This document shows, piece by piece, positions 45,838-55,880 of a stretch of 64,000 nt of DNA; the first letter of the stretch is position 1, and each line of letters begins with the position of its first letter. The DNA lies in the NCBI RefSeq assembly GCF_020906515.1, contig NC_085854.1, forward strand, positions 1,550,001 to 1,614,000, read 5' to 3'. The notes beneath the pieces were generated by a model. That model saw only the letters and a program-made list of their open reading frames with translations, searched no databases and was not told the origin of the DNA. Source of the stretch: Vanrija pseudolonga (taxonomy: Eukaryota > Basidiomycota > Tremellomycetes > Trichosporonales > Trichosporonaceae). The position numbers and the translations under genes were made by a program.

Positions 45838-47398
45838 ATGTCCGACACACTCTCGTCCTCTCCTCCAGCTCCAAACGAGCACAAGTCTAAACACCAACAC
45901 AGCAAGTCGCAGACCACGACAGGTCTCCGTCGTCTCCTCTCCTTCTCCTCGTCCGAGACCCCGCACCACCAGCACCAGCACCACCAGCAGCCGCAGCAAC
46001 ACCCAACTACAATGCCCTCGTTCACCGCGCGCGGGGTCCAGCGCTCCTTCTCCCAGTCACACGCCCACGGCCACTCTCCACATCTCCAGCAGCAGCTCGG
46101 TGGTGCCCAAGTCGTCCGCACGCCACAGGACGCCATGTCCTCCATGGGTCGCATCAACGGCAACGGCGCCATGCCGTCATACGCGCAGCCGAGCTGCCAG
46201 CCGTCGATGCGCGAGCGTGACGGCTACCAGCCGCAGCAGCAGCAACAGCAGCAAGCCGCATCGCAACCCGGCTCGCGGCGCCCCAGCATCTCCCAGCCAA
46301 TGCCCCTGGCCAACGCGCACGTCGCGGCGTCGCCGCGCACCGACAAGAGATATGTCCTGACTGACCCTGGCGCCGGCGCCCGCCCGACCGTCGCTGGCCG
46401 TGTCGATGTCGACGCCGCGTACGCCGAGCACCAGGGCCGCCGTCTGACTCTGCGCGTGTCGCACTCAACGCTCGTGGACCGCCCGTCGCCACCAGCAACA
46501 ACAACCACCACGAAGATCGTCCCCGCTTGACCCAGCCGTCGCCGACCTTCAACGCCGCCCCCCTGGCCCCTCCGGCCTTCAACGCGCTCCTCCTCGCACA
46601 CACATCCCGCCCAAACACAAACGCCGACTCGACCGTCCTCGTCACACTCAAGTTTTCATACAGCCTTAATCCCGAGCCCGTGACCCAGGCAGTGACCGTC
46701 ACGTTTGAGACGCTCAAGCCTGCTGGTGGCTTGCTGATCAGGTTCCTCGAGAATGCCATCCGCCCCAACTCGGTTGGATCGCTGGCGGGCTCGGGTGGCT
46801 CGGGCTCGGGCGTGCTGGACATGACGGATGGGTCCAGTGCCGACGAGTCAGACTTTGAGTTTGACGAGGGCATGGCCGAGGTTCTGATGTGAGTGGGGTG
46901 TGAGTGGGGGAGTATGCTGACAACTGCAGTGAGAACGACATCGGCGAGACCAGCCCCCTTAGAATCGGTTCGCTCCAGCGCAGCAAGTCGGTGTCGTCGG
47001 TTACCGCGCCGTCGCCGACCACCCCGTCGCGCGTCCGCAGTGGCTACCCGCCAACGGCGTACCCGTACTCTCTGCCCCCGATCGCCCAGCAGCCGGCCAT
47101 GTCGCTGCTCCCACCGCTGTCGGCCATTCCAGCGGTGCTTGCGCACGCCCGCCGTCCCAGGTCAATGACGTGCCCCGGCCCTGCCGTCGGCATGATCACC
47201 GAGCTCACCGTGTTGCTGCAGCGCGACGCGGGGGCGTGGCACGCGATTGCGTCTCGACTCTGCTCTGGCTCGTGGCCATCGCTCGAGGGCAAGCGCCGTC
47301 GCGTCGAGGACGAGTGTCGCTGGGCCGGCATGGACCCGCTCCTTGCCGAGCTGGCGTCGATTCCCAGCATTGCCGGTCCGCGCGGCGGCTACATCTAG
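45838..47398 (+). CDS. Low-complexity protein of unknown function, about 485 aa (first intron uncertain)
   Basis: ATG at 45838 starts a frame rich in Ser, His, Gln and Pro (HHQHQHHQQPQQH; YQPQQQQQQQ). It stops at 46530, but a second frame with protein-like sequence begins about there: NADSTVLVTLKFSYSLNPEP, VTQAVTVTFETLKPAGGLL. An intron 46474-46535 (62 nt, donor GTGGAC, acceptor TTGACCCAG) joins them in frame; the donor is atypical, and 46456-46535 is an alternative. The second intron, 46889-46929 (41 nt), is standard and restores EVLIENDIGETSP. The last exon holds Ser-Pro phosphosites (RSKSVSSVTAPSPTTPSR) and a C-terminal helical domain (GPAVGMITELTVLLQRD; WAGMDPLLAELASIPS). I recognise no family. 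Confidence 0.6.
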
Positions 47399-49033
47399 GC
47401 GCGGGTGCGTAGGGGTTTTACGCACTGTGTAGTATACTACAACACATTGTAGTCTTCACAAATTCTTCAAGTTGTATATGCCATGTCGGGGAGATACGGG
47501 GGGGATACACGGGATAGGGCCAAAATGTATCTATGTGGGACCGAGCGCGGGGCGGGTGTGTGTGTGTGTGGGCGGGCGAGGCGGCGTGCGCTGGGAACAG
47601 GTGGCCATGTGTCGGGTAGACGCAGCGTAGTGAGCACCAGCTGCAGTGCTCCAGTGTCAGCGGTCGCTAGCATGAGCAGAGCGGTGAGACGCTCCACGCG
47701 GCCAACCAACCACACACACACGACCGTTGTAACTCGCGCGGCCGCGTCGCCGCGCGCGCGCGCGAGTGAGTGTCTACGCCACCCCACGCCAAGGGGAAAT
47801 GCACTCAGCCATGTCGCCGCGCCAATGGTGATTCAACCGCAGGGGAACGAGCTGTCCGCCCGCCAGTAGAGTAGTGGGGAACAGGCAGTAGCAGTGAATA
47901 GCATCGCAGGCCGTCGGGAGTGGAGCTGGGCAGGCAGAAGCGAGGCGACGACGATGCATGTGCCACTTCCGAGTTGCCTGGCAGGGAGGTCGTAAAGTTG
48001 CCCCCGCCCGCCCGCCCACCGGCAGTGACCCGCCCCCACTCCCCACCTCACCCCACCCGACCCCGCCTTCCGACCCACGCACCGCAACCTTGCGTGGGTT
48101 TCTGCCTCTCCGTGGGCAGCCAAGCCCGCCAGCGTTGCCATGTCCGCCAGTCTCGCTCCGGTCACTCGATTCTGTGGGGCAAGTGTGGGTGGGTGTGGGT
48201 GCATCTCGGCGCCGGGCAACGCAACGCAGTGTGTGTGCATTGAGAGAGCGAGCTGCCCACCACCCGCCCGCAGCGCCGCCGTTCTCAGACGACGCCAGAT
48301 TGCACGGCGAGATGCACGCACGGCCTAGCCTCTAGCTGATGATGATGATCGAGCGATACGGCGGCCCTCGATACCACGCACCCCGATACCACCCCAGATA
48401 CCGCACAACCGCGGCTATCACGCACTACTACACCCCTACTCGGCCCAGGCTTCCCACTGACGCAATGCCGCGCCTTATCCTCGCCGGCGAGACGTTATCA
48501 GTTGCCCCCGCTGCTGCCCCAAAGATACGCGCATTCATTCACACCCGACGTCGTGGCGGGATGGTGTGCGTGTTTCTCACGCATCGATAGAGTGGTGCGG
48601 AATGCAGAGTTGTGTGGATGGCTGTGTGGCGTGGCGGCAGGGTGTGGCGTGTCGGTCGGAATGGTAGTGGTCAATGTCGCGCCGCCAACTCGTCGCCTTG
48701 TCACTCCTCATCGCTCCTTGCCACTCCGGTGCTCTTCACAGTGGTGCATTATGGCATGGCAATGAGCGCCAGCTTGCTCGTAGTCTACAGACTATGGATG
48801 AAATTACAGGCCTCACGGCGTATGATACAGGGTCATGTGGATGAGGTGTTGTCGGCGGCGGCGGCCTTGCGGCGCCTCGCAATGTCGGTGATGATGCTAT
48901 GGAATGATAAACCGTGAGGGCCTGAGGCGGCAGCAGTATTAGGGATGATGGATGGGATGCGGAAACTCTTGAGGTCTACGACTCGTCGTCGGGCCACTCC
49001 AGTGTCAACGGCGGCGACGGTGGCGGGAACGCT
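47399..49033. other. Gene-poor region
   Basis: 1.6 kb. It has short GT and CG-alternating runs (47556-47572, 47738-47766) and scattered C-rich blocks. Small frames in all phases look random. I see no gene. Confidence 0.5.
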
Positions 49034-49618
49034 CTAGTCAAACGAAAGGACCGAGTCGTCAACAGTCTTGCCACGCTGAAGCTCGTCGCGCTCGAGGCCA
49101 AGGACAAACGTCGTGCGGAAGGGCTTGGTGGGCACGATGAGCTTGGTCGTCTTCTTGGGCAGGCCAGTGGGGCCGGTGCCAAAGGCGCTCTGCGTTGGGC
49201 GGTTGAAGAGGGTGCGGGCGAGCGACTGCGACTTGTGGAGCGAGCTGCGGACGCCGGCGGGCGGGCTGCAGATGTCGCCGTCGACGGCCGACAGGGGCGA
49301 GAGGCCGCGGGGACGGGGGCGAGGGCGGGCCATGCCAGCGACGCCGGCACCGCCAGCTAGTGGAGAGAGCGGCGACGACTTGGGCGGGAAGGTGGCCGAG
49401 CGGACTTGTGTGTTGAGGGGGTGGAGACGCTTGGGGGCAATCTCTGGCGAGCGGCGGGCAACGTCGGCAGACAGCTTGTCCTCGACGGCCTTGTCCTCCT
49501 CGTCGCTCTCGGACGCGTTGGACGAGTCAGGAGACCAGGTGTCGCGGTCCTCGGTCTCGTCGCGGTTGGCGCACGCGAGGTGGAGGGAGGCGGGGCGGGC
49601 GAGCGCGGCAGTAGGCAT
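49034..49618 (-). CDS. Small disordered protein of unknown function, 194 aa
   Basis: One exon with an ATG start. The N-terminal two thirds are acidic then Pro/Arg-rich (DTWSPDSSNASESDEEDKAV; MARPRPRPRGLSPLS). The last 65 residues look like a conserved segment: LHKSQSLARTLFNRPTQSAF, KKTTKLIVPTKPFRTTFVLG and ERDELQRGKTVDDSVLSFD. Several Ser-Pro sites suggest proline-directed phosphorylation. No family recognised. The gene stands alone in a sparse region; its reality rests on composition and the long open frame. Confidence 0.6.
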   Translation of the reverse strand: MPTAALARPASLHLACANRDETEDRDTWSPDSSNASESDEEDKAVEDKLSADVARRSPEIAPKRLHPLNTQVRSATFPPKSSPLSPLAGGAGVAGMARPRPRPRGLSPLSAVDGDICSPPAGVRSSLHKSQSLARTLFNRPTQSAFGTGPTGLPKKTTKLIVPTKPFRTTFVLGLERDELQRGKTVDDSVLSFD

Positions 49619-51138
49619 TGTTGTTGTGGCGTGGGGTGGTGGTGGTGGTAGTGTAGTGGTACTAGTAGTGGTCGTGGAAGGGGAGTGGTGTCTGCAAGCT
49701 CAGACGTGGTATCGACGTGGGTAAGATCACGTCTCGATAGTTATAAAGATGCCACGGCGTGTGCCACGATTTCTTGGGGCAGCTGTAAAAAGTCACGCAG
49801 GCGACGTGGTGACGAGGGGCGGTGAGGCGGTCGGGACAAGGGCGGCAGCGGCGGGCGGGGCGGCAGGCGCAGGCAGGCAGGGCGTGTGTGCCAGTGTTAT
49901 GTCTATATTGCGCTTCAGGATCTCTTTCTTGTGCGTCGCAGGGCCTCGGCGTGTCGAGAAGGATGCGATGCAAGCACACAATTAGGCCGGTCGGAGCCAG
50001 CGAGCAGTCCAGCAACGCGTTGAAAGCCCAAGTGTTGGGGAAACAACCAGGGTTTTCAGAGCGTGGCCCCGCAAAAAGTTGTATTGCTTGGGGATATTTG
50101 GGGGGGCGCGGTGGGTGGTGTTGGTGGAATTGGGTGCGTGGAAACACAGGAACGGTATTGAGCCTGGGAAGCGGGGTGGTGCAAGCGAGCGTGGGCGGGA
50201 GAGTCGAGACTATTATAGAAGACGAGAAGGAGAACAGATTATAGAGGCGTGTAAGCAGTAGATGTTGTCGTGGAGAGCGAGAATGTCGAGGAGGTGCATT
50301 GCCAGTTGGGCGACGACGGCGGGTCGACGTATAAGCAAGCTGGGTGGTGTCAGTGGCCTTTGGCAGACGCGCTCTCGACTGCCCGCGCCCTCGTGGCCCG
50401 TCTGTTTTTGCTTTTTTGGGGAGTGTGGGGGCCCATATAGCAATTACTAATGGCGAGGGGGGCGACTTGGCCTAATCGGGGAGGGTGTTGTTTGTCTCTT
50501 GCCCTAATCGGGGCGAAGGCGGCGCGACGAGGTCAAGCTGGCCAAGTCAGCCAGCCCCCTTAGCTCCACCAGCCTCGGGCCCCGACCAAAGCAACCCGTG
50601 ACCGCCGACCGACCCGCACCTCGTCGCCCGCCGCCGCATCCCAACTCACAGGCACACGACATGCATGCTAGCCAAGAGGGAACAAGCAGCGTTGACGTCG
50701 GGTCAGCGTGGAATGGGTGGCTAGCGGCATGCACCGCGGCGGCGGCATGGCATGCGGACGACGCGTCGGCATACGCAAGCAAACAATTACGCCCCCACCG
50801 ATTCCGACGCTGGCCTGCGCCTGCGTCAGTCAGTCAGCCAGGCGGTCTGCTGACGATGACCTAGATCGCAGGCCCGCGCCACCGCGCCAGGCAGCGCGCC
50901 ACTGACAACCAGCCAGGCCAGGTAGTCACGCGTGCCGTGGCGCTGTTCGCCGCGCGTCGACCTCACCCCACGGAATATGTGGCAGATGGCATCGACACGC
51001 AGGCAATAGCATTCGCAACTTGTGGGGACGTGCTGGCCCCACAAGTCGGCCACTGTGGGCGGCGGCGAGTGCGCCGGCCGGCGGCAGAGGCGTGCTGGTG
51101 ACGACGCGAACCGAGGCGAGGCGATACGCGATCGTTGG

Positions 51139-51200
51139 GCCTGAGTGGGAGCCTGAGCGAGCCTGAACCTGCCTGAGTGAGCCTGAGCAGGCCTGAACCT
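51139..51200. repeat. Tandem repeat with a 10-bp period
   Basis: GCCTGA recurs at 51151, 51161, 51171, 51181 and 51191, exactly 10 bp apart, with one more copy at 51139. The intervening four bases vary. Confidence 0.8.
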
Positions 51201-51382
51201 GAGCCCGACCTGCACACGACCACACCAGAACTGTGGGGCGTCGCCTGTTGTGGCGCTACCCCACGTCTTTGGCACGACGGCGAGTGTGGAGAAGGCAGGC
51301 AAGACAGCAAGCAGTTCACACCTCCCCTCGTCTCTTGGTTCTCACTGCGCCGGGCGTTGGTGCTGCACACCATGTCGTATCG

Positions 51383-51402
51383 CGAGGCGAGGCGAGGCGA
51401 GG
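51383..51402. repeat. CGAGG pentanucleotide repeat
   Basis: Four perfect CGAGG units. Confidence 0.8.
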
Positions 51403-52338
51403 TATGGGGCGAGGTTGCTTTCGCCTTCGCTCGACTGGTCGTGCCGAGAGGGAGGGCACGGCGGGCGTGGACGACATCCCCGATAGCACAAGCTACGACC
51501 CACCGTTCACGAGCTAGCAGCGGCCCATCGTCTCTTCAATCGACGGGGGTACACCCTCACTGGGTGCAGTTCAATGTCACCTCGGGGCGCGCCCTTCCTG
51601 CCATCTCCAGCTCTGCGCCGCCACCGCAAACATGGCTGGGAACGACCAGGATGACACGTTCGCGACGACGGCGACCTGCTCTGCTGCCACTGTTACCGTG
51701 CGCCCCAGTCACGATCCCTTCGAACCTGCGTCTTTGCGAGCTTTCTCCGTCTGTAGACAGAGCGATGGGCTGGGGTTGGGGCGCACTCTACTGCCCTCTG
51801 CCTCCGACCCCTCGTGAGGGCTCATCTCCAGCTGCGGGCGTCGGCGCGGGATATGGCCTGGCCGGCACCTTCCCTCCTCCGTCCTCCGCACACCTTCACC
51901 TCACGCAACCCGGCCTCCTGCCTCCTCGGCGTCGCTCGTCGTCGTGAGCACGCGGGTGGTGGGGTCCTGGGGGATGGATGCTCGCGGAAACCGGGCGAAG
52001 TGCCAAGGTGCCGTCGTCGGGCGAGCCATCCCAGCGGCGGTGCACACTGTCGAGGGAAGTTCCTTCACGAGGGCCGTCATCGTGCGCCGTCGGCCTCTGG
52101 GGGAGTTGAACTGCTCGCTATCAGTTGCTGTGCTGCTCAGTTGCCTGCAGACCTGCTCAGCCCCATCAGTGCCGTCTATCGAAGTGCACAGCCCAGTACG
52201 CGGCCGTCAGCCACCACCCTCCGCCCATCCCCAGTCAGCGCTCTCGGTGTCAGTCCCACCCCACGCCTGCCGCACCCCCCAATGAGTAGAGAAATGCAAT
52301 GTCTAGCCAACTAACCTACAACAAGTCGCGCTCGTCCT

Positions 52339-53348
52339 CTAGTCCCTCGGCTCGCTGACCGGCGCGGCAGCCTCACCCGCCATCCACTCCTCGACAGCGA
52401 CCCGCACGCGCTCCGACACGGCGCCAAAGCTGTCGACGGCCGGGCGCACGTCGAGCGAGAACATGGGGTATCCGTCCGCGTCGGTACCGGCGCTGTAGTA
52501 GTCGATGACGTAGCGCTGCTCGGTTTCTGCGCTCGTCGGCTTGCCCTCGGCGTCGAGCACTGGCCGCGTCACGATCCAGTCGTGCCTGTCGAATGGGGGC
52601 TCCGTGTTGAACTTGGACGGGAAGATGCGTCCGAGGAACAGGTTGAGGCGGGCCTTGGGCGACAGCGTGCCGGGCTTGCCTTGGAACTTGGCGAGCATTG
52701 CCTGCTCGCCGCTGGGGGGCTGTTAGCTGGGGTCGTCGGGCGAACAAGACCTCGCTCGGCCGGCTGCGCCGCCCTCGCTGGCCAGCATCGCTGCACTCAC
52801 CCTGGCAACCTCTTCTCCCACTTCATCACCTCGGCCCAAGCCCCCTCGTTGATCCAGTTGTGAATGTCGACCACCATGTCGATGCTCTCCTCTGGCGCGC
52901 CCTGGCCCTTGCGCACGAGCGCATTGTAGAACTGCTGCGGGCTGGGGTACTCCCACACGGGCGAGTCTGAGTCGTCCGTCTTGGGGCGGGGGATCGAGCT
53001 GAGCGTCTTGCTCGTGTCGAGGTCGAGCACCTGGCCCGGCGCGCGTTCCGTGGCAGACAGCGACACGGGGAGGTGGTTGTACGGGCTCAGCGCGGCGCCC
53101 GTGTGGTCGACGGGGCACGCGGCGGGGCCGGCAGCGGCCTTGGCAGCGCGCTCGGCCGCAAGCGCCTTGTGGTCGACAGGGCACTTGGCCGGGGCGTCGG
53201 CGGCCTTGGCGGCACGCTCCGCGGCGAGCGCCTTGTGGTCAACGGGGCACTGGGCCGCGCCGCCGCCTGTCGGCACGGGCGGGTGGTCGGCCGGCAGGGT
53301 CGTCGTGGTGTCCGCTGCGGGCTCTGACGCGCCGATGAACCACTTCAT
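52339..53348 (-). CDS. CYC3: Cytochrome c haem lyase (holocytochrome c synthase), 306 aa
   Basis: Attaches haem to apocytochrome c in the mitochondrial intermembrane space. Exons on the minus strand: 53348-52801 and 52711-52339; intron 89 nt. The haem-binding Cys-Pro-Val motif occurs three times, CPVDH at residues 34, 56 and 78, spaced exactly 22 residues apart with near-identical ALAAERAAKA spacers. Family blocks: VWEYPSPQQFYNALVRKGQ, MVVDIHNWINEGAWAEVMKW, FQGKPGTLSPKARL, PFDRHDWIVTR (with the conserved His) and QRYVIDYYSAG. No cleaved presequence is expected for this family and none is seen. Whether it serves cytochrome c only or also c1 cannot be told. It is head to head with HSK3. Confidence 0.95.
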
Positions 53349-53473
53349 TGTGAGTCGTTGGCGATGGTGGTGATGAGGAGTAGTGACGTTGATTTTCAGC
53401 CCGACAAATGTCTGAAATCTGGCTGGGTGGTGGCGGACTTCGTCGGAGCTGCGCGGGGTGAGGGGCCGTGCGG

Positions 53474-53489
53474 CACGTGACGGCACGTG
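53474..53489. promoter_or_regulatory. Paired CACGTG E-boxes between CYC3 and HSK3
   Basis: CACGTG at 53474-53479 and 53484-53489, exactly 10 bp apart, each in the context CGGCACGTG. They lie 126 bp upstream of the CYC3 start and 96 bp upstream of HSK3, in a 236-bp shared promoter. Ten bp puts both sites on one face of the helix. Confidence 0.6.
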
Positions 53490-53584
53490 GGTCGTCTATC
53501 CAGTCCCCTCCTATACGTGACAACAACAACAAGAAGCCAAAGCCAGGCGCCAAGATGATGGTGTCGCTCCATCGCACACACAAT

Positions 53585-53862
53585 ATGTCCTCGTCGAGCA
53601 ACACCAAAGCACGGCACTACGCCACGCTCGCCTCGCAGATAAGGCAGCTGAACGCCAACCTCGGCGAGTCACACACCCAGTTCGCCCTCCTCGCCGACCA
53701 CCTCGACGCGATGCGCCGCTTCTCCGCGGCCAACGCTGCACAGTGGGTAGACAGTGGGATGGCACTGACGAGGATAGGTTCATGGCTGTCAGCCGGCTGC
53801 TCGACGTCGAGTTGCAGGACGTCGCGAAACAGGCCCTGGCGGCGCAGAGCGGCGAGAAGTAG
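53585..53862 (+). CDS. HSK3: DASH complex subunit Hsk3, 80 aa
   Basis: Small subunit of the DASH/Dam1 ring that couples kinetochores to microtubules. Exons 53585-53742 and 53778-53862; intron 35 nt. The coiled-coil sequence RHYATLASQIRQLNANLGES, DHLDAMRRFSAANAAQ and FMAVSRLLDVELQDVAKQAL fits the Hsk3 family, including the Met-Ala after the junction. In-frame ATGs at 53555 and 53558 would add ten residues; I chose the ATG at 53585 because homology starts just after it. Size is normal for Hsk3. Confidence 0.85.
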
Positions 53863-54195
53863 GCGAGGACGCCGCGCTGCGCTCGCCCCGACCGACTGGA
53901 GAGGATCACCGGACCACCACGCATCACGCACACACCGCACCCACGACACTGCATGGCCCACGACTGTTGTATAGTACCCGGCAACGCGAGAATGTGATAC
54001 ATCTGTCGCCGCTCACCCTCATGCCCCAGGCTGTGGTAACGCGTGGACGGCGCGTTGGCGGCCTGTGCGTCATGCTTCTTAACGCCATGTTGATTCATGG
54101 CTGGGGAAGTGTCTTCCTTCTGACAACAACACTCACCCACCCACGCGCTTGCATTCTCTTATCGCTCTCTCAACTTCCATCCACCCCTGCACCCA
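53863..54195. other. Intergenic region upstream of the Ulp1-like gene
   Basis: 333 bp; ends in a C-rich leader. Nothing else seen. Confidence 0.6.
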
Positions 54196-55216
54196 ATGAC
54201 AACTCTCGACGAGCTCGAGAAGCTCTTCCCCACGCGCACCACCTACGCCGCGCAGCTTGCAACCGCGCCGCAACAGCTCCAAGTGACGGCCAACACGGTG
54301 TCTTCCTTCGTCAAACTTATAACCAAGTCATACCCCCGGGTGTGTGTATTCGATGGCGCTACAAGCGTGGGAGCCGAGCCTCAGGATGCCAAGGTTGTCC
54401 TCTTCCCTCAGCGTTCAGGACACCACTGGTCGCTGGTCGCCCTCATTGTCGACTACCAGCACCTCCTAGTCTTCGAGTGGGCTGGCATGTCCGCGGCGGC
54501 TACGCAACACATGGCCAAGGTGACTCCTCGCTTGCCTCGGTTGTGCTGATGACCGCAGACTGCCCTGCTCAACTGGTACCGCTGCATCCCCGATTCCACC
54601 ACCAAGACCAGGCTCGGGGCGACGGACTGGACCGCCGGCATCCGCTGGAAGTGGATCCACTTCAAGGTTTGTGTGGTTCGGAGGTACCGCTGACCACAGT
54701 GCTCCGACTTTGATGACCCCGAAACGCACAGTGCTGTGTACCTCTTCGCCTTCATGTGGAGGACGGCCGTGTATCCCTACCCGCCTGAGCTCGCCGAGCC
54801 GCCACACAACATGGCCAAGGCGCGTGAGACGCTTCGCCGTGCGCTGGCCACCGGCAAGTTTGCCGCCAAGCCGAGCAAGCCCGACGGCCGCGATACCAAG
54901 CTCGACAAGTACCCGCTGTCGATGCCGATGAAGAACGCCCTGGGTGACCCCCCTGCCCGACCCCGCAACCCCCTCCCACCCACCGCACCTGGTGCAAAGC
55001 TCATTGTCCAAATGACACGTGCACATGACGCCAGTGATGCCCGCCTCCGCCTGTGGGACCAGCGCCGTGGCGTTGTGTACCCTTCCTTATCGGTGACTGA
55101 GGGTGAGGTGGCCAACGCTAGGAGATCGTTTGCCGAGGGTGAGGCTCGGGGAGGCTTGTAAGGGCTGACACTTCACAGGTCAGTTCAAGAGCCCCAACGG
55201 CGACGACGCTACTTAG
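54196..55216 (+). CDS. Ulp1-like (C48-fold) protein, probable inactive protease, 302 aa
   Basis: Exons 54196-54519, 54559-54666, 54700-55138, 55179-55216; introns 39, 33 and 40 nt. The fold call rests on the order of elements typical of Ulp1/SUMO-protease domains: RSGHHWSLVALIVD (His-Trp strand, residues 74-86), LLVFEWAG, then WKWIHFKCSDFDDPETHSAV. In active enzymes the last part reads Asp-Cys-Gly-Val; here it is His-Ser-Ala-Val, with Ser155 at the nucleophile position, so cysteine protease activity is unlikely. The C-terminal 130 residues are Pro/Lys-rich and unlike known proteins. It converges on a larger gene that appears to contain two more copies of this domain. The family assignment is inferred from motif order and is moderate. 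Confidence 0.7.
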
Positions 55217-55880
55217 AGCCCGAAGACTGGGGGACATATGGCCAAACTAGAGGACGGCGCAGGGTCATACTGGGGGGTTGTAGCAACTGAGGGATAGCGA
55301 CATCCTACTATGTATCAGCTGAACATGTCTGCCTCCCGTGGTCTGTGTGGCTACGCGCCATCGGAATTCCTGCTTCACATGACATTCTTGGATTCATCTC
55401 AGTCGGGTCAGATTGTTTGCACAACGACGCGCTACAAACCATACGAACTCGATCCACACACTTGGAGTCGCTGATACTCGTCCTCGAACTGATTGCCTAG
55501 ATGCCGTAGTCGACCGTTCCACGGAGTCGACCGTTCCGCGCAATCGTGCCCATGTTCCTGCACCTCCCAGAGCAATCGCTGCTAGTGTTAGGTCTCTCAT
55601 CGTTCCGTTGACACGTACCAGTCCTCATTCATATCACCGACTTGAGGTCAGCTGGGCCATTGGTTCGGATACACTCACAATGGTGGTTTCCCCGCCATAC
55701 CATCACAGGCGCACCCGGTTCAATCGCAGTCGACACTTTGGCCTCGAGTTGGATCCAAGGAGAGACCGTTTCTTCCCCATCCTCGCTGCCGTTCACACTT
55801 TCTTCCTCGCCATCGAGCTCTGGGTCCTCGTCTGCAACTTCGACCATGCGAGTGTTGAATAGGCAGTCGTGCTTTGGTAG
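55217..55880. other. Convergent intergenic region between the two Ulp1-like genes
   Basis: 664 bp. On the minus strand 55847-55629 there is a 72-codon open frame with an acidic, protein-like start (EDPELDGEEESVNGSEDGEE). It could be a final exon of the upstream minus-strand gene, but I found no good splice pair joining them. Confidence 0.45.

Larger units (their letters stand above)
49619..52338. other. Gene-poor region with short tandem repeats
   Basis: 2.7 kb. I find no convincing gene. The longest frame (about 256 codons around 51177-51947, plus strand) runs through simple repeats and has random-looking composition. Two tandem repeats are listed separately. Confidence 0.5.

Noticed and set aside
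51177-51947. 256-codon plus-strand frame in the gene-poor gap
   Set aside because: Begins inside a tandem repeat and has random-looking composition with no domain.
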